A DNA stretch of 64,000 nt from assembly GCA_022885665.1 (NCBI GenBank), contig JAGQDJ010000136.1, positions 124,001 through 188,000 of the forward strand. The letters are read 5' to 3'. Source of the stretch: Triops longicaudatus (lineage: Eukaryota; Arthropoda; Branchiopoda; Notostraca; Triopsidae). Numbering within the stretch: position 1 is the first letter of the stretch; each line of letters opens with the position of its first letter. This document shows positions 25,061-38,299 of the stretch, one piece after another. The notes under the pieces were generated by a model. It searched no databases. It worked only from the letters and a program-made list of their open reading frames with translations, and had not been told where the DNA came from. Made by a program: the position numbers and the translations under genes.

Positions 25061-27565
25061 ATGCAAACTAACCCAGTGGATTCTTTCGATTCAGCGTTCG
25101 AAAGGTGTCGTAAAAATGCCGATACCAGTGCTTCAGCCACAGACAAAGCCACGTTGATTGATTTTTACCAAAACTGGAGCCAACTTTATGACGAAGTAAG
25201 TGCAAAACATTGGTTACGTTTATTATGTGCCGCTCAACAGCTGCAACTTTACTCTGCTAAAATCTTACAAAGCACAATTCTTCGCACAAAAATTAAAAAG
25301 ACACTAGGTAACATTTACTAAACGCAGGAGAGTTTCACTATCTTCGCACACAAATTCCAGTTCACTTTGACACGCCATTTCCATCCAACGCGGTAAGCTA
25401 CTCGCTGATGTGGTTCCAATTACCACACACGCTTCTCGGTCTTGTGGGAATCCAGTATTCGCACGTGTACTAGGAGAGTTTGCCCAATCTTGAAAACCAC
25501 TTCCAACGTTACGACCCACAATTCGTGTACTAGATGCAGCCCAAAACCAGCCATTGGTTCGCAACGGTAACAAATCTGCACGATCGCAGCCTGGGAAATC
25601 GCAAAGTCTTCCACTGGTCCACACTCTATTTTTTCCACCTTATTCAAACACACAAACATTAATTAATATAAGATTGCAAAACGTCAAAATATAAATTAAT
25701 AAGTCAAATAACTGAAAAACAAAATAAATGGATAAATGCAAATAACAATATGACGAACAGGACGTACGAAAAAGAAGAATTACTCGAAGCAAGCCGAGCG
25801 TGAAGGAAACTTAGAATTGAAAAATAATTACTTCGCATAATCTTTTCACGGATAAGCATGTTTTCGACTGCCGTTTCCAAGCTCATTAAATCCATGCACC
25901 TCCTGCGGCAGAAATTGCGAGCAGCGAGCCAATTTAATCTCAGGTTACGAAGTCCTGGTTCCTCCCAAGGGAAAAAGTATGCGTGGTTTCTCAAAGTGGA
26001 GTGCCTGACGCGATTAAGGCAAGCCAGCCTATCCGGCGGTTCCAATGGACCGACTAGGACGCCATCTAGGGGTATGTCCATGTTAGAAAATCCAGTAGAC
26101 ATTGCTTGTCGAACTGTGCGATGTTTGGGGTTTTCCAAAGCCAGGGGCATGGCAGGTAGTACCAAAGTGTTAGAGTGAGCTGGAAAAGGCTCTAAACTAA
26201 ATTTTCCACTATCGTCTCCTGATGAAATTGGCGGGGGTGGCGTCATGAAAGCTGGCTTGGCATTGTCCTGCTCATGCGTAGTGCTAGACGGCGTTTGGAG
26301 CGGCAAAGCCACGTGCTGCACGCGGTTTCGTGACGCAGAATTGTACGAATTTTTCCGTTTTTTTGAGTAGTTAGCTCGTGTACGTTGAGGAGAAGTTGCG
26401 TAGCGCTTTGTACGAAGTTGAGATGCAATGTGGTCTTTTATAAAGCCGTCTAAGTTAGTAGAAAGTTCTCCATTGCTAGGTGATCCCTTGGGCGGATTAG
26501 AATTGACTGAAGTGGTTGAGATTCGCGATTCGCGGTTAAAACGGCCTTTTATAGGCGGAGGAAGTAAGGATTCGAAGGCTGGGGTGGAGGAACGGGGTGA
26601 CTCGTCGAAAACAGGATTCGGAGGACGAGGGGGAGCGGAATCGAAACGAGAGGGTGGGATGAAGTCAGGTGACGTTGGCGGACCCAAATCATCTGGAAGT
26701 GGAATTAGGGTATTTTCCGGAGGAGGAGGGGGAGGAGGGGCCCGGGGACGAGGACGAGGAGGCTGGTCAAAAGAAGGTTGAGGTGGCTCAAATCGACTTG
26801 GAGGAGGAGGTTCAAAGGGAGTTTGGAAAGGAGGGGGTTCAACAGGTGGTGGCTGGAAAGGTGGTGGCTCGAAAGGCGGTAGCTGAAAGGGAGGTGCCTG
26901 GAAAGGAGGAGGAAAAGGCTGGAATGGGGGTGGTGGAGGAGGCGCAAAAGTAGTTGTGGTCGTAGTTAGGTGGTTTCTAGCGTGCCCTATAAGCGACAAT
27001 ACCGATGTGATCAGGCCTAGTGTCATGGTTCGGAACCTGAAACGATGACACCAGTAATAATCAGCGAAATACAAACACAAAACATACACAAACGAAGCAA
27101 ATAAAAGATATCCTACAAGAAAACAAACAGAAAATAACAAATGGTATAATGAATGTCAAGCGATCACTGTATTAGTATAAAAATAATGATCAATTTAAAT
27201 AGCAAAGGATAATTTTTACATAAATTAATCTAAAACCAAGTAGTCTGAGCTAAAAAAAAAAAGGATAATGCAGAACTTACTCGGTATTGATCCGTCAGGC
27301 TTTATCGTCACATTCTGAAGCACAAAACAATTTAAAGCACGCTTTTATATATCTTTTCAATGACCTTTACCTTGAATATGGCTTAGGGTTGACCTAGAAT
27401 GACTTAACCACCTAGGTGTCAACCTTGTTTGACCATGTTAATCGGTTTAAGCACTTTAAAGCTTTCACTTGACGCGTTTCCCGTGTTAAACTGCAATATT
27501 AATAAAGTTATAGTATGCATCTTCGACCTTGCGAAAGATTAAAATCTTAACTTTTCTGATTGAGC

Positions 27566-27604
<39 letters not shown>

Positions 27605-28637
27605 ACGGTTTGCTCGTAAATTAGGATTTCAATTCGGAACTTTACGTGGGACCTAAATTACTGGCTGAAGCTGTGGCTGAATATATCCCGTGCAATGAGC
27701 GGACAAAGGTGAAAATACTGGACGTAGCTGCCGGTACAGGATTAGTAGGCCAAGAAGTAAGTTACCAATTAAGAATACAGTTCAATTTTTACTTTCAGTG
27801 GAACGCTTAAACACATAATTTGTTCTGAATATGTCTGAAAAATTGTAATTTACAGCTATCGAAGTTGGGTTTCACGAACATCGACGCCTTGGATGCATCC
27901 GACGCTATGCTGCAGCAATTACGGGCTAAAAGAATTTACACACAAACTTTTCAGGTAAGAGGTAAAGCAGTATGTAACGATAAGTCGCTATCAAGCAATA
28001 TTCAACGATATTTTCTACAGGTATACACTGCAGAATAAGCAAAACGAGCGAAAATATTTTGGTCTTTGTAGTTCTCGTTTTTCCTTGACGAAAGTTGCGA
28101 ATTTGGAGGGTTTACATGACTCATCTTGTTTGTCCTTAGGAAATGTTTGGCTCCAAGCCAATTAGCGTTGAAAGCAACAGCTACGATATCGTAACACTTT
28201 CAGGGGGATTCGTACCAGGACATTTACCTGTGAGTGCTTTGCAAGAAATGGTCCGAATGTGTAAACCAGGTAATTTAGCTAATAGTTCACTTCACGAATT
28301 TTAGAAAATGAAAAAAAACGAACAACTATAATTATGATGTATAGTTTATGGCTACAGTTCTTGGTAAGCGTTTTAGCAACTTTTAATTTTCCGTAAATAT
28401 CACAAAGAATAGTTTATTTACTATGGAATAGCTGTTAACATCTTGTTGAAATTCTTAGGTGGATACATCAGCATAGTTATGCGTTACGAGTACCTGCAAA
28501 CAGAGGAATACCAAGGACTGGAGCCACTGATGCATGAATTAGCGAACCAAAATATATGGACGTTGCTCAAGCGCACTATCACCCCACGTTATTTGTTAGA
28601 CAAAGAAGGAATATGTTTTGTGTTCCGCAAGCTGTAA
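25061..28637 (+). CDS. METTL27: METTL27-like SAM-dependent methyltransferase
   Basis: Five exons: 25061-25195, 27625-27756, 27856-27954, 28140-28269, 28459-28637, in frame, giving 224 residues (human about 245). The N-terminus has the family FYQNW..YDE motif (residues 35-45). Motif I of class I methyltransferases is VKILDVAAGTGLVG at about residues 74-87, and motif II follows as IDALDASDAML. Later come YDIVTLSGGFVPGH (motif IV region) and CKPGGYISIVMRYE (motif VI). This order matches METTL27/WBSCR27, whose substrate is not established. The first intron is 2.4 kb and contains a complete gene on the other strand. A run of 35 T residues ends 22 bp before exon 2. The exon 1 ATG was chosen because the homologous N-terminus starts there. 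Confidence 0.88.
25304..27351 (-). CDS. Secreted proline-rich C-type lectin-like protein, nested in METTL27 intron 1
   Basis: Coding exons 25832-27026 and 25304-25638 join in phase 1 into 509 residues; the span to 27351 includes the 5' UTR exon (about 27281-27316) and promoter. A short hydrophobic leader (MTLGLITSVLSLIG) is followed by a Thr run, then about 110 residues of Pro/Phe-rich PPPF-type repeats, then a Ser/Arg-rich linker with KR dibasic sites. The C-terminal CTLD (about residues 350-505) has YFFPWEE, W..ARNFC, MDLMSLET, VWTSGRLCDF, NGWFWAAS and the closing WMEMAC..ELEFVCE. Calcium-binding EPN/QPD triplets are not seen, so sugar binding is doubtful. The CTLD resembles a conserved arthropod set that, from memory, includes fly Schlaff/Clect27, a cuticle protein. 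A cuticle or matrix role is inference. Confidence 0.85.
27281..27316 (-). other. Likely 5' UTR exon of the nested lectin gene
   Basis: On the minus strand a strong donor (CGA then GTAAGT) ends at 27281 and fits an acceptor (TTTCAG) at 27037-27038, ten bases before the ATG at 27026. The exon would start at the initiator-like TTCAG at about 27316. Confidence 0.5.
27314..27351 (-). promoter_or_regulatory. TATA plus initiator core promoter of the nested lectin gene
   Basis: On the minus strand TATATAAAAG occupies 27342-27351, and a TTCAGA initiator-like site has its A at 27316, about 33-35 nt downstream. That spacing is normal for a TATA promoter. Confidence 0.6.
27568..27602. repeat. (T)35 homopolymer
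   Basis: A run of 35 T residues in METTL27 intron 1, ending 22 bp before the exon 2 acceptor, so it extends the polypyrimidine tract. On the other strand it reads as poly(A), as in a retroposon tail. Confidence 0.95.
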
Positions 28638-28739
28638 TCAATGCTAAAAACTGCCGTCTCTATCCCTATAGCACTCTTAATTTCAAAAATTGAAACTTAA
28701 AACCAGTGAACATTACTGAAGTCTATTCGTCATACTTAA

Positions 28740-28790
28740 AAAATTGAAACGCAATAGATAAACTGGCATTTTGTATTGCGTTTCAATTTT
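28740..28790 (+). repeat. Perfect 17-bp inverted repeat (hairpin) downstream of METTL27
   Basis: AAAATTGAAACGCAATA at 28740-28756 is the exact reverse complement of 28774-28790, with a 17-nt loop. It lies 103 bp after the METTL27 stop, so it is probably in its 3' UTR. Confidence 0.85.
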
Positions 28791-31700
28791 CTCTTTAGAA
28801 TTCTTAGACTATTTGCTCTTCATTCTAACCGTTTTTTTTTGTGAATCAGAGGTTTGGCTACAAAGAAAAAGATTAAAAACTCAAAGTTATTTCTTAAATT
28901 TCTTGGGCAAAAGCCTAGGTTGATTTTAAAGAAAAAACGGTACGATAATGGCGAAATTGTTTAAAGGAATTAATCATGTTAGCTATGTATAACAGAAAGT
29001 AGATGTCACTACCTGCATAAAAGCGTGCGCGCATTAGGACAAAACGAAAAAAAGTTTTTTTGTTTTGTTTTATCTTTAAATTCTCAGCAACATTGGCTTA
29101 TAACGACATAAATAGCAAACTAAACATGTGGGCTGTGCAGATTATTATAGTTTAGAGTCTTAAGCACTGGTTTGCACGCATTGTAATCGCACCAAAAAGC
29201 CTATTTCGCAATGTTAGACACTAAAACTTAAGCTCCGAATTTCTGTAACGAAAATTAATGCGAATATGCAGTAATAATGGCAATAAAGCAGATGCGTGGC
29301 TGTTCTTAGGTTACTGAATCATTTTCCAGAAAATCACACGAGCTTTCTTGGCCGTGTGTGTAAGTTCTGAGGCGATTACAAGCTCACGAAACAAGGGTTT
29401 TGAAAGGTTACTGAAAATCGTTTAAATTATCACTATTAAGGAACGAGGTGACTTTTTTGGTCCCAAAGATCATACAAAGGTCACGTGTGAGACTTTTATT
29501 GAACCTTTTAAGGAGGAAGCCGACCCCTCAAAAAGAATAGGATTTAGGCCTGGAAATGATGGTTCTGAGGCTTATGGTTTCGTTCTTAGCAGGGTGCCGT
29601 TCGGAAACTCGCCAACGACGAAGAAGATGGACTCTGACAGATAAAGTCGAAAACACGGGAGATAACCTCGTAAAACAGTCTACGTGTCTCCGCTAAGGAA
29701 GATCAATTGAACATTTAAGTGAAGATAAATTGATATCGTTAATGTGATACGGTTATTCGATTCACCTCGGCTTAGCTTTTGAAAGCAAAAATTACTTCAA
29801 GCGCTTAACGAGTCGAAAATTGAAGATTTCGAATAGAAAAAATGAATTTCTTATTCTGAAACAAAAAGCGCGTTTTTCTCTCTTTTTTGTGTATTGAGCC
29901 TCTAACTGTAACAATTAATTTTTGGTACTGAAAATTTGAAGACACTAAAAAACTGTCAGAAAAGTCTTTTACTTTCAACCTTTCGACAAATTGTTTCAAA
30001 ACAAAAACATGATTTTAGTATCCCATGAAAACTCAATCATCCCAGAATCTGGCAATAGATACACGCGTTGCGTACTTAAGGAGCACTAGATGGCCTACCG
30101 TTTCCCTTACAATTTTCAACATCATGCCACGTGTTCAGAATAACCCTACTCAACGGTACTTACAAGCTTTCAGTGTATCCTCTTTTTTCTCTAACGGATT
30201 CATTGATAAACGTCCCGCATTCCACACAATTTATATCACCAATATCCGTCTGGTACGGTTCCAAACCTGCTTTTCTTTGATATCTTAACAAAACTCTTCC
30301 TTTCCTTCCCCTATCGTCGGTCTCTTTTTTGTCCTCTTTCACGTGATCTGCCGAGTCCGTCTTCGTCCAACACGTTACATTACCGGGGCATCGAAAAGTT
30401 TACATCCGTCGTTTTGCTGGGAACGCTTCATCCATCTTTTGCGTGTATACCACCAGGAACCCAATCGACAAACCCAACATTTTGGAGAATGTCCCTCCCT
30501 TGTCTGTTTAAGAAGAGCCTCGCCTTTTACCGCAGCCCCAGAATGTTTGATAAAGCAGGATAAATGCGCTTTCCTTCTTACGTTTCGCGATCCACCAGCC
30601 TGATAAAGACTTTAGGACGCTTGGTGACTTGAACGGGCTCACAGTCACAGCGAAGCCCCCTCCAAACGTTTGAACACAAACAGTCCCCGAAACCAGCACG
30701 AAACAACCATGAGATCATCCTCTCTCTTACGGATTTTCCCTTTCAGACATCGGTCATTTCTCCCTTGCTTTACAGCTTTAATCAAACATTAATCTTTGCC
30801 CTCTTTTCAAAACAAGAAATATTACCCGAAAAAAAAAGAAATTTCAATCAAGTCAAAGCTCGAAATCTCGGTCAACCATTGCACGATTTTGCATGTGACA
30901 AATGCTGAAATCATTTGTTTGTCGTAAAGCACACCTTTCATTATTGAGATTTTCGTTTTTCCCCGTTTTTCATAGGAAATAGAACGCACCGAATTCCAGA
31001 ATGAAGAGAAATTTCTTAAAAAGGAAGTTTGAGTTTCCAGCTTGGTATAATTAAGTCCCAGCTTTTTTAGTTAATAGTAAATTAGTGTACTCAGTATTGG
31101 GCTGTACTCGGTTTGTGTGTGCTACTCAGTAATCCGTTTTGATGAATGGAAGGTGTGGACGGAACTTTTGAGGAAAAAAAAATTGGGTCTAATGCCAAAA
31201 CATCCTCCAAGGTATTACCCTTTCGTTACGGTGGTGAGCCACACCAGACGTTTTCGAACTTTTTTTTGCGTTACCTTCTTTTTTGAATTTTTCGAAACAA
31301 GAGTTTAAAAACGTCGCAGACGCAAACAGATGAAGAAAATAAAAGTCGGGAGGACAAAGTCGGCCAATCACGGAATTAAATGAGCCGAGAGAACTTTTTA
31401 TATTTGCGACGGCATTTTAACGTCTCCGAAGTTGTTCATTCAGAAACTAGAAGGCTTCGACAACGGAAATTAGAATGAAGATCGTGAATGAAACACTTTT
31501 TGTCGGCCTTTGTTGTAACAGGGTGTGGGAGAGCTTTAAGAAATGGGAAAAAAATCGTGAGAGTTCGAAGCATATCATAAGACGCAAGTGAACTGTATAT
31601 TTAAGTGGTAATATTCTCCAAGTCTTCGATTTGAAGCTGAGTATCATTGAAATCCCAAATTCATGTTTAGGTTAATCCTATAATGTCCATCCCGACTTTT

Positions 31701-32697
31701 CAATTCGTTTAGAATTCCTTTATAGCGTGTTATTGTACTTTAAATCTTCAAGTATGAATTTATATGCGATATTATAGCAATACACACGTTTCGTACAGCA
31801 TTCAAATCATCACACTAAAATTCTTCTCTCTAATTACTAGTAAATTACATAATTCCAGCATTCTTCGAGTTTTTCATTCGTTTTTTGGTCCTTAGAAGAT
31901 TCTAAATCGCAAGGACTTCTATCTCTAGCATCGAAACAACCTAGTAATCATTCTGCTTGCCCAATTCCGGTCAAACCAAGCCTTACGATGCTTTCATTCA
32001 AGCTACACATTTCCATTTCATTTCAGAAACGTAAAAAATGTCACATTCCGATCCAACCGCGACGACTTTCATTCTGAAAGCCAATTCAAACATTACTTGC
32101 AGTTAGCCTTGAAATGTTTCCATTCACAAAACTTATTCCTGGAACCACTTCCCGTTCTAAATAAGCTTGTAGTAGCAAAAATATAAAAAAAATTCGCCAC
32201 ATTTTGGGAGCGTGGATAATTCCTCATTTTTCTAAAGGCACTAAAGTTTAATGTTCTGCCTTTTGGACGAGCCGTTTATTGACTAGCAACGCATCATTTC
32301 GACTTTCATCTTTTCGCGTGACACGCTCGAGCTATGCCAACCACGAGACCCTAAAAGGTAAAAACATAAAAGAAGGGGAAAAAATTAAAAAAAAATAGTT
32401 TTAATTTTTTAAATTTATTTTCTACAATAAAATTCCATCCTTTCCTTCCGTTTCTCCCAACAAAACTCTCAAGAGTTCTCGAAGAAGCCAATAAAGATTT
32501 CTCGTTATCTCCCCCGCTTTTCAAATATACAATTCCGGATCCTCCATTAGCTGCTAATGAAACTTTTTAACCATCGCTTTTCTGTTTTAAATTTCTCGCT
32601 TATAATTCTAAATATTCAACACCCACCAAACCTCCTTTCGTTGGCTTAGCATATGGCTAATTAAACGAAAAACCTCCAGAAACAAATCGCTTATCTG

Positions 32698-32711
32698 CCC
32701 CCCCCCCCCCC
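32698..32711. repeat. C14 homopolymer
   Basis: Fourteen consecutive C residues in the intergenic region, in a neighbourhood with further C-rich runs around 32740-32765. Confidence 0.9.
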
Positions 32712-33466
32712 AGTTTTCCTTAACTACTCAGCTCATTTAGCTCCTTCGACCCCCCCAACCCCCGTTTTTACCTTTCGGGAAAGCTAATCTGTTATTCTAA
32801 ATGTATGCAGAACCGCAGTATTTTCCAAAAAGAAAAAGAAGGCGAAGGTGAGCGAAGTCCCGCCTACCAAATGGAATGGATTTACCCAATGAGAGGCTCT
32901 TAGTTAGTTTGTTTGCGTTGAAGCTTAAGGAGATGCTAAACGGTGCTCAAAAACCTGACAATTAGCTCCAGCTCGGTATTTAGTTTATGTCCAAGATGAT
33001 ACGCTTCGTTCCCTTTACAGAAGATTAAATATAAAATCAGAAGGAAATAAAGAGGCGCGGTAAACGGTCCTACCAAAGTTTTTTTTTCTTTGAGTTTTGC
33101 GGGTGGTGGTAATTGGTGGTCCTCCTATCTGCCTTTCTTCCTCGCCTTTTCATTTTTTGGGGGTCGCGATGCCTCCTTCTCTTTGCCGTGATTACAAAGC
33201 GCTCAAGACTTAATACGCCTTTTAGGCACGCATCAATGAAGTTGCATACATGTAAAGCCGTTGCCAAACGATGAGGTCATTATCGGCCATGCGAAAGAGA
33301 ACCATTTTAGGAGCAAAATTCTCAAGAATCCGAAAAACTACACCTAACTGTAATTTATACGAAAAACTTAAGCCTTTCTGCTTTCTTTCATAATTACAAT
33401 TTTTATATTTTTTTTCGAGTTGAAATGGCTTCGAGAATAGCTCGTTGTAAGTTTTCGAATTAGACT

Positions 33467-33759
33467 TGTGGCGTTCGTTATTACCCAACAGTCAATTTCG
33501 TAGCCGCCCAACAATGAATCCTAAGATTCATTGTTGGTAAAAATGAAATTCCCTGCAACGAGCCTATAATGTTCAGTTCCTTTTTGACCTTCCTTTGAGT
33601 CAGTTGCGTTTCTTGAGCGTGAAATTTAATTGTTGTGAACGTAAAGTGAGAGCACGAGAAGGAGTGTTTTTGGGTGATTTTGTATCGGAGTTCGTTTTGG
33701 TGTTGATGTAAATTGGAAGTTACGAATAAACAGAATTTGAAAAGGAGTAGAACGTAACA
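33467..33759 (+). mobile_element. Solo LTR, copy 2
   Basis: This 293-bp block is a diverged copy of 8634-8902, with the same TGTGGCG start and GTAACA end, flanked by GACT at 33463-33466 and 33760-33763. The inverted repeat near the start is longer here, with 12-bp arms (CAACAATGAATC, loop CTAA). It carries about 30 bp near the 3' end (around 33687-33716) that copy 1 lacks. There is no internal element sequence. Confidence 0.8.
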
Positions 33760-36700
33760 GACTTGAAAATGATTTTTTTTTAAATAGAGCTTGAATTTAG
33801 ACTAGGAAATTAAGAATTACCGAGCCAGATATTGGAATTCAAAAAGACGATTTTTTTATATTTTTTTTCTTTTAATGTATATCAGCATTGGTTCTGGATG
33901 TTACTATTTATTGTGTGTGAAATTGAGTAAGTTTCGGTGCGTACAACAGATACTAAATGGAGCTTTAAGTCTTTGAACGATTTTTTTTTAGATCTTGCTC
34001 GCAAGGTTAGTCATCGAGAAGCGAAGGAAATTATGTTTTATGTATTAGTCTTGCAAGGAGTTGATGGCGAATGGAGATAAAACGAGCTGATCTCACCAGG
34101 CGACGAAAAAGTAAACCAGTAGTCGCACCAAAAGTTAACTTTTTTCATATCCTTACTTCACAAAAAAAGGCTTTGGGACTAGTTTGCAAAGCAACTTGAC
34201 CAATTTATCATCTTGTCTAAAACGCTAAAGAGCTTCGGAATAAATCAATCAAACACTTGAAGTAGAAGCTACTCAGGTGGGCAGAGTTAACCTTTCAATA
34301 ATAATGGCTTCAATGAAATTTAAATAAGATAATTTGCTTACAGTTTAGGCAATAGTGCGATGAATAGAGCGATCTAAGGTATTTTCGAACACATTTGAAA
34401 GATTCACCGAGTGTCAGTGCTACAACGGAGATTCGAACGCTCGAATTGGTCATTCAATAAAATCAAAGAATTATAATAAAATACACAGAACCTTAAAAAA
34501 GCCTTGAAAGCCTTGAAAATTGCTTATACTTGCAGAGCGTTACTATTAAGTAAATAATACTACTTTAACTTTCAAAGTATTACAGTTACAATGCCAAATA
34601 TTTTTTAAAGTGTCTAAAAATATTTTTTTCAATAAAATTTATTCCCTTTCTCCTGAAGAGAATTGCTTTTAATTCAATTACTTCAATCAATTCCATGACC
34701 TGCACAGTGGTTTAATTTAAATAATGGAATAAGATTTTGAAAAACGTACAACTATTGACATTTGTTTTCTTGGAATCGCTTGTTAAGCTACAAAACAAGA
34801 TTGTTTTAAAGGTTTCGACCATTTTTTTAAATCTGGATTTTTTGGACAAAAAGTTTCCTTCAATAATTTTTACGGTAAGGAAAATACTTTATAGGTTGAA
34901 AGCTTTATGAATATTCTCGTTTTTTTTCCTGGATAATACTTTTTTTTTTGTACTAGTATGGCATGGCTCGTTAAGTCTTTCCAACGATATGAAGCACGCT
35001 TGGGCAATACTGAAACTGCTAGGTTACTGTCTCCCTCTTTTTTTTCTGTATTCTCTCGTTTTTCTCCAACACGTGAACTTCAAAAGTGAGTTAAGTCAAT
35101 CTTTCATCCATCCAATACTGGGTAACTCTCAGCTGGAAAGCTCATTTGTTACCGGCAATTCTGTCAAAGTTGGCGCGCCGTTACCCTTGTCCCCTCGTCC
35201 AACGTGTGTATGCAATTTCCGTCTCGTTCCAAGGAAAAAAATCGTTCTAAATACTTTATCCCTTGTCTCCTTCTGACACGCATGTTTAACAAACAAGATT
35301 TATACAAACACTACGCCCAACAATGCTTGACACGTTCGTATCTTCTTTTATTCCTACACCAATTTAATTGACTCAAAAGCAGTTGGTCAACCAAGAAATC
35401 TAAAATTTATTCCTATTTATTAATATTTAAACCTTATTTTATACTAAAATTTAGAAAAAATATATTAAAAAATGTTAAGCTAGTTAACCTGGATGAAATG
35501 AGCTATTATTGAAATTAAAGCACTCTTGTTGGTTAACCGCGACGGTTGCATTAAAAAAATATTTTGAGGCTTTAAAATTTAGGGAAAAAAACGGAATTTG
35601 AGTAGAGTTCTTAACTTTAAAACTGCATGATAAGAGTCTAGTTGCTCTTGGTTTCATTGATTTCAGATATAGCAACTACTGTTGGTGGTTACCATCAATG
35701 ATGGTAGGATCCTCAAGGTAAAGTGTTTAATTCTTGTAAGCTTAAATCCGCAGCATGTGTATAAACACTACTGATGAGAGGGACAAAGACGACACGCTTA
35801 AATTGATAAAGAACATGATAGCGAGTATGATAAGAATTTTCGGTCCCAAGGCTTTGATGATGATCTTCAACGTCAACGGCGACAAGTGGGAGGGGCTTAG
35901 AAGTTTTTAGATCCGGAACTAATCGACAGTCACGCTCATTCCTCAGTCGCCTTCTCTTTTCGAAATCTTGATTTTTTCCAAACTGGCTTGCCCAACCTCT
36001 TGTGCATTGCTTTCCGGTATGTATAATCGTATCTCTTATAATTAACTCAAACAATTGCGAAATATAAGAAAAAAGCTATTTTTTAGAAAAATAAAGTTTC
36101 AGTAAACAAGCTTACGTAATTTTATTATTTTTATACAGCTTGTGTAAGTGTTTTAGTGTGATGCGCTGCGTCGTATTAAATGTCTGGTGTCTTTTTATCT
36201 TGTAGCGATCCGAAAGTAGAGATTAAGAAATAATGCAAACCGAATTTAATTTGATGAATTTTTTGGGAGAAATTGAAAATGTGAATAAGTTGAAATTAAA
36301 CATATCCCTGAAATTCAATAGCCTTATATTTTCTCTACGAACCTTAGAAACTTACCTAATTTATTGTATCGAATATAGGTTGATTTTATTGTATTTTCCA
36401 TTTTATTTGATTTTTTTTCATTTATTTCATTTTTTATTTTACTTTAACTTGTTCATTTTTCTTATAAAAAATCCACTCACTGTGAATAAAAATAAAAACT
36501 CAATTTGCTGGTATTTCTGAAAAAATAGTTTAGCACGCGAAAAATAAACGTCTGCATTCTTCCAAGCTCAATGAACAGTACTAATCTTGTCATTGGCTTT
36601 TTATCTATTCCATGAATTTTGATAACAAGCTCAAGTTGTGTCATAACAAATGAAGCACACTAGAAGTAAAAGCTTCACTTCAATTAACAGCAGAAGAGTA

Positions 36701-38299
36701 AAGCACGACGAGCTGCACTCGTTTTCTTTTCGGGTTATTGAACGGAAGAAGAAAAGGGGAATGAAACAGTTATACGAAGCTTGTTAATTTAAGCAAAATG
36801 ACGAAATGCTTTCCCACAGGTAACTCACCCATTCACTGGGTTACGACCCCGCCCTTTGCATAAAACACGCAAGACGACGTCGACCTACTTTGCATAACCA
36901 AACCTCAAAAATTGTAAGTGCATGTCCTTTCAAGTCACCCACCCCCACAACCCCCATTTCGAGAACATATTAATTCTCTATCCATTTAAAAATTACATTT
37001 AGAATTCTATCAAGTACAATCATGAAGGAATAAAGGCAACAGTTTTCAAGCTGACAATGTCATAAATTTCTTCAGATTTTATTTAACTTACTTTTAAATA
37101 GCTCAAAGTTTTAAACGGAAATTACTGAAAGAACGAGTCGAAACTATAGGAGAATTTTCAACCGTGAGATTCTGATTTTTTTTTTTCATTTTTTGGGGGG
37201 GATATTAAATTCTTGAGCAGCTTTTGGTTAACTTAAATTATCCACCGAGGTTCGATTTAACCCCCAAGTTTCAAGATTACAGGGGAAATGGCTACGAATT
37301 GGATATTTCATTTGTTATTGTTATTTGGCTCGTAACAAACCGTTCCACGGCCACATTTTATGACGTATTTAGCGAAATTCAGCACATAATTTACAATCGT
37401 GCATTTTTAACTGTTCACTTCGATATTTTAAGGGTATTTTATTGCATAAGCGTTTAACATAATTATTGAATGCTTTTAAAGTTAAATAATATATCTTTTC
37501 TTGTTAACACTTATTCTAGTTTGACCAAGAAAAAGAACGAGAACCTTACGATGGGATATTTCTGCTTTATTTGGTTTAAATTATGGTTGTGGAAGATTTT
37601 TCATTATTGGTAGCGTGTATTCTCGTCTTTTCTGGCAAATGACAAGGCTTTTTACTATTTCAAAGAGCGACAAGGCTTTCCCCGAGGAAAACTGCAAGAT
37701 ATCCTGTGTACCAATTGTCCAACGTAAAACCTTGGACAACTTATACGCATCATACTTTCGAGAAATTTTCGGAAACGACTTGGCATTTCATGTCAAACAA
37801 AATTTTTCGGTATGGTGCACAACTGTAACATACACTTACGGGGGTTGAAAGTCACTTGTTTCTGTAAAGAAAAGGATAAAAAAAAAATGTTGTAATAAAG
37901 CACCACCCTAATTTATGTTCCAAGGCATAGAAGTTCGAGAGACATTTCGTCAACCGGGAATTTGAGGTTTATCTCTTTGTTCGTACTTGGCTTTGGTTGG
38001 CGACTTTGGGAAGACTGACATACTAACCTATTGAATATGCAAAAGGAAACCGCACGCAAGTACACCCTTCCATATTTCTCATTCTAATTATTCTATATCC
38101 TTGTCGACTATGAGTTCCAAAAGGCGATCTTTCGTATTTCTTGAAACAAGAAACTCGAACGCGGGTGTATGAGTCAGAAATAAATACTCTTAATGAAGAA
38201 TACTCTAATGTAAGCTACATATGCTAGTTAAATAAACATTTACCACAAATCCTCAACTAGAATGTCTAAGAAAAACAGTGAAAAAATCTCTAAAAAATC

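Noticed and set aside
26428..26953. Long Gly/Glu-rich ORFs on the plus strand
   Set aside because: These are shadows of the proline-rich coding exon of the minus-strand lectin gene.
34989..35276. 95-codon ORF with a hydrophobic start
   Set aside because: Lies in a gene-poor region, with no domain, no splice context and low-complexity surroundings.
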